Shown piece after piece: positions 4,714 through 5,894 of a DNA stretch of 5,894 nucleotides. The position numbers were made by a program, and so were the translations under genes. A model generated the notes under the pieces. It saw nothing but the letters and a program-made list of their open reading frames with translations, searched no databases and had not been told where the DNA came from. Origin of the DNA: Pyrinomonadaceae bacterium (GTDB taxonomy: Bacteria > Acidobacteriota > Blastocatellia > Pyrinomonadales > Pyrinomonadaceae); NCBI GenBank assembly GCA_025929655.1, contig JAICPV010000167.1:1-5894 (forward strand). The letters run 5' to 3'. Every line of letters starts with the position of its first letter. Positions within the stretch are counted from its first letter, which is position 1.

Positions 4714-5622
4714 TTACTTAACGTTGGGTGGCTGGGCGGTCTTCGTGCGCAGGGCTATACCATCGCTTCCCAAAACAAATACACGGCGTGCGTCGAACGT
4801 TGAAGTATTCAGCGGCATGTATGAAAGTAAATAACGATTCCGACGCATTTCATCGCAGATCGTTTTCGCGGCTTCCTGCGCCTCGGCGAACGGAAAGATC
4901 CGGCCGCCGGTGCCTTCTGTTAGCTGTTTAATTGTGGCGGTGGCCTTTGGCTTATCGCGTTTGTACGCGCCGCCGGTCCGGTCAGGAACCTGAAGGGCAT
5001 ACACGGTTATATTGTGGCTTTGAAGCGCTCCCAGAACATCGTCGAACTTCGCGTCGCTGTTGCGGTCGAGGCCGTCGCCGATAATTACGATCGCGGTCTT
5101 CCGCGTTCCGGGCATCAGCGGCAACAGAACCTCGTTCATTGCTCCCACAAGCGCATCGAAAAGATTTGGGTCGCCTTTCTTCCGAAAGTTGGCGACCGCG
5201 GCTTCCATCTTCTTCGCGTCGTCGGTCCATTCCTGGACGATCTCAGGCTTTTCATCGTATCCGAGAACGAAGACCTGGTCCCCGTCGAAGATCTCGTAAA
5301 TGAACTCCATCGCGGCCTTTTTCATTTTTTCCAGATCGATCGGGACTGTCTTGGAATTGTCGAATAGAAGCACGATCTTCGAGGGCGATGGGTCGTAACT
5401 AAAATTCTTTACCCGTTGTTCAATACCGTTCTCGTAAAGAAAAATATTCTCGGGGCGGATCGGATCGGTCTTCTTGTCTGTGCGCCACGCCGTGACGCTC
5501 AGGGTCACGCCTTCGTCGTCGCCACTCCCGCGTTGACTGTAGCGGGATTGGCCGAAAACCACGCACGAAAACACCGCAAAGCTGAGAAAAGCTGCGAGAA
5601 TTTTCGAAAGTATGCGGTTCAT
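4714..5622 (-). CDS. Secreted VWFA-domain protein (Acidobacterial VWFA-related type)
   Basis: A 302-residue exported protein with one von Willebrand factor A domain, of the kind annotated as VWFA-related Acidobacterial domain. Residues 1-24 are a signal peptide (basic start, long hydrophobic core, likely cut near VFG-Q). A short beta-rich lead follows with the family's FLYENGIEQRVKNFSYD (61-77). The VWA fold begins KIVLLFDNS; the metal-binding motif reads D88-N-S90-K-T92, close to DxSxS with Thr in the last place. A second acidic position is D183 in IIGDGLDRNS. The Thr normally found before a LYDAL-like segment is not present: the sequence there is GDPNLFDAL (150-158), so the metal site looks incomplete. 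The domain closes with VYALQVPD and a GTGGRIFPF strand (237-245). The start abuts the preceding stop codon exactly, implying coupled translation with the FmdB-like gene. It likely binds a protein partner in the periplasm; the partner is unknown, and the downstream OmpA-domain protein is a candidate. Confidence 0.92.
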   Translation of the reverse strand: MNRILSKILAAFLSFAVFSCVVFGQSRYSQRGSGDDEGVTLSVTAWRTDKKTDPIRPENIFLYENGIEQRVKNFSYDPSPSKIVLLFDNSKTVPIDLEKMKKAAMEFIYEIFDGDQVFVLGYDEKPEIVQEWTDDAKKMEAAVANFRKKGDPNLFDALVGAMNEVLLPLMPGTRKTAIVIIGDGLDRNSDAKFDDVLGALQSHNITVYALQVPDRTGGAYKRDKPKATATIKQLTEGTGGRIFPFAEAQEAAKTICDEMRRNRYLLSYMPLNTSTFDARRVFVLGSDGIALRTKTAQPPNVK

Positions 5623-5894
5623 TTACTTCTTTGACGTATCGGTCTTCGCTGCGGTATCGCTTTTTGGTTTGGATGCACCGTCCGACGATGTGGTTGATTC
5701 GGCGGAACTACTTTTTTCGGGCTCGCTCTTGCCCGTGTCCTTTTTGCCGCCATAATCCGTAACGTACCAGCCTTCACCTTTGAACTGAAAACCGGTACGT
5801 GACCATTGCTTTTCGACCGTCCCGCCGCAATCTTCACAAACTTTCATCGGCTCATCGCTCACTTTCTGCCGCTTCTCAAAATGAGTGCCGCAAT
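5623..5894 (-). CDS. FmdB-type zinc-ribbon protein, N-terminus cut by window edge
   Basis: A start at the GTG at 5862 would give 79 residues, but the frame stays open to the right edge and upstream codons read CGTHFEKRQKVSDEP, which matches the inside of FmdB family zinc ribbons, so the true start lies outside the window. The visible part holds the second half of the ribbon: C-G-T after the first cysteine pair, then CEDC-GG as the second pair, followed by the strongly conserved GFQFKGEGWYVTDY. The remaining 35 or so residues are a low-complexity Ser, Lys, Asp, Thr and Glu tail ending DTSKK, as many family members have. These are small cytosolic proteins annotated as putative regulators; their actual role is poorly known. 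Its TAA stop is directly followed by the VWFA gene's ATG, and an AAGAAG in its last codons may serve as that gene's ribosome site. Confidence 0.9.
   Translation of the reverse strand, partial: CGTHFEKRQKVSDEPMKVCEDCGGTVEKQWSRTGFQFKGEGWYVTDYGGKKDTGKSEPEKSSSAESTTSSDGASKPKSDTAAKTDTSKK

Noticed and set aside
5560..5570. Possible lipobox (VFSC, Cys20) in the VWFA signal peptide
   Set aside because: The residues before the cysteine do not fit a good lipobox, and a normal signal-peptidase site follows at VFG-Q; treated as secreted and not as a lipoprotein.
5619..5837. Minus-strand open frame of 72 codons over the FmdB-like gene
   Set aside because: The overlapping frame reads a clear FmdB zinc ribbon, so this one is a shadow.

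Overview
The window looks like a chromosomal segment of a Gram-negative bacterium of moderate GC content, most likely Acidobacteriota (perhaps Blastocatellia/Pyrinomonadaceae). The main clue is a secreted VWFA protein of the type common in that phylum, beside an envelope protein combining PEGA and OmpA-like domains. The phylum call is inference from gene content; there is no rRNA or tRNA here. No phage, insertion sequence or CRISPR array is visible.

Layout. (1) 1-1440, minus strand: a class I SAM methyltransferase with an N-terminal zinc ribbon, cut by the left edge, preceded by an unrecognised acidic protein of about 164 residues. Between them is a 94-bp imperfect palindrome built of NGGAT units spaced one helical turn apart; it supplies the stop codon of the acidic protein and ends 14 nt before the methyltransferase start. 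(2) 1488-3407, plus strand: an unrecognised 137-residue protein, thymidylate synthase (thyA) 6 bp behind it, then a BrnT/BrnA type II toxin-antitoxin pair with its own near-consensus promoter and an operator-like palindrome. (3) 5894-3411, minus strand: an apparent envelope operon of an FmdB-type zinc-ribbon protein (cut by the right edge), a secreted VWFA protein whose start codon directly abuts the preceding stop, and a bitopic membrane protein with a repetitive cytoplasmic tail, one membrane helix, a PEGA domain and a peptidoglycan-binding OmpA domain. brnA and this operon converge with 3 bp between stop codons.

Function. thyA makes dTMP; the usual partner folA is not next to it, and a toxin-antitoxin module follows instead. 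The right-hand operon probably builds a complex at the inner membrane and cell wall. The features most worth a second look are the six DW-x-K-T repeats in the cytoplasmic tail of the OmpA-like protein, the phased palindrome, and the brnT promoter whose -10 box overlaps the apparent start codon. Nothing here is clearly a new system; the ideas about these three are hypotheses.
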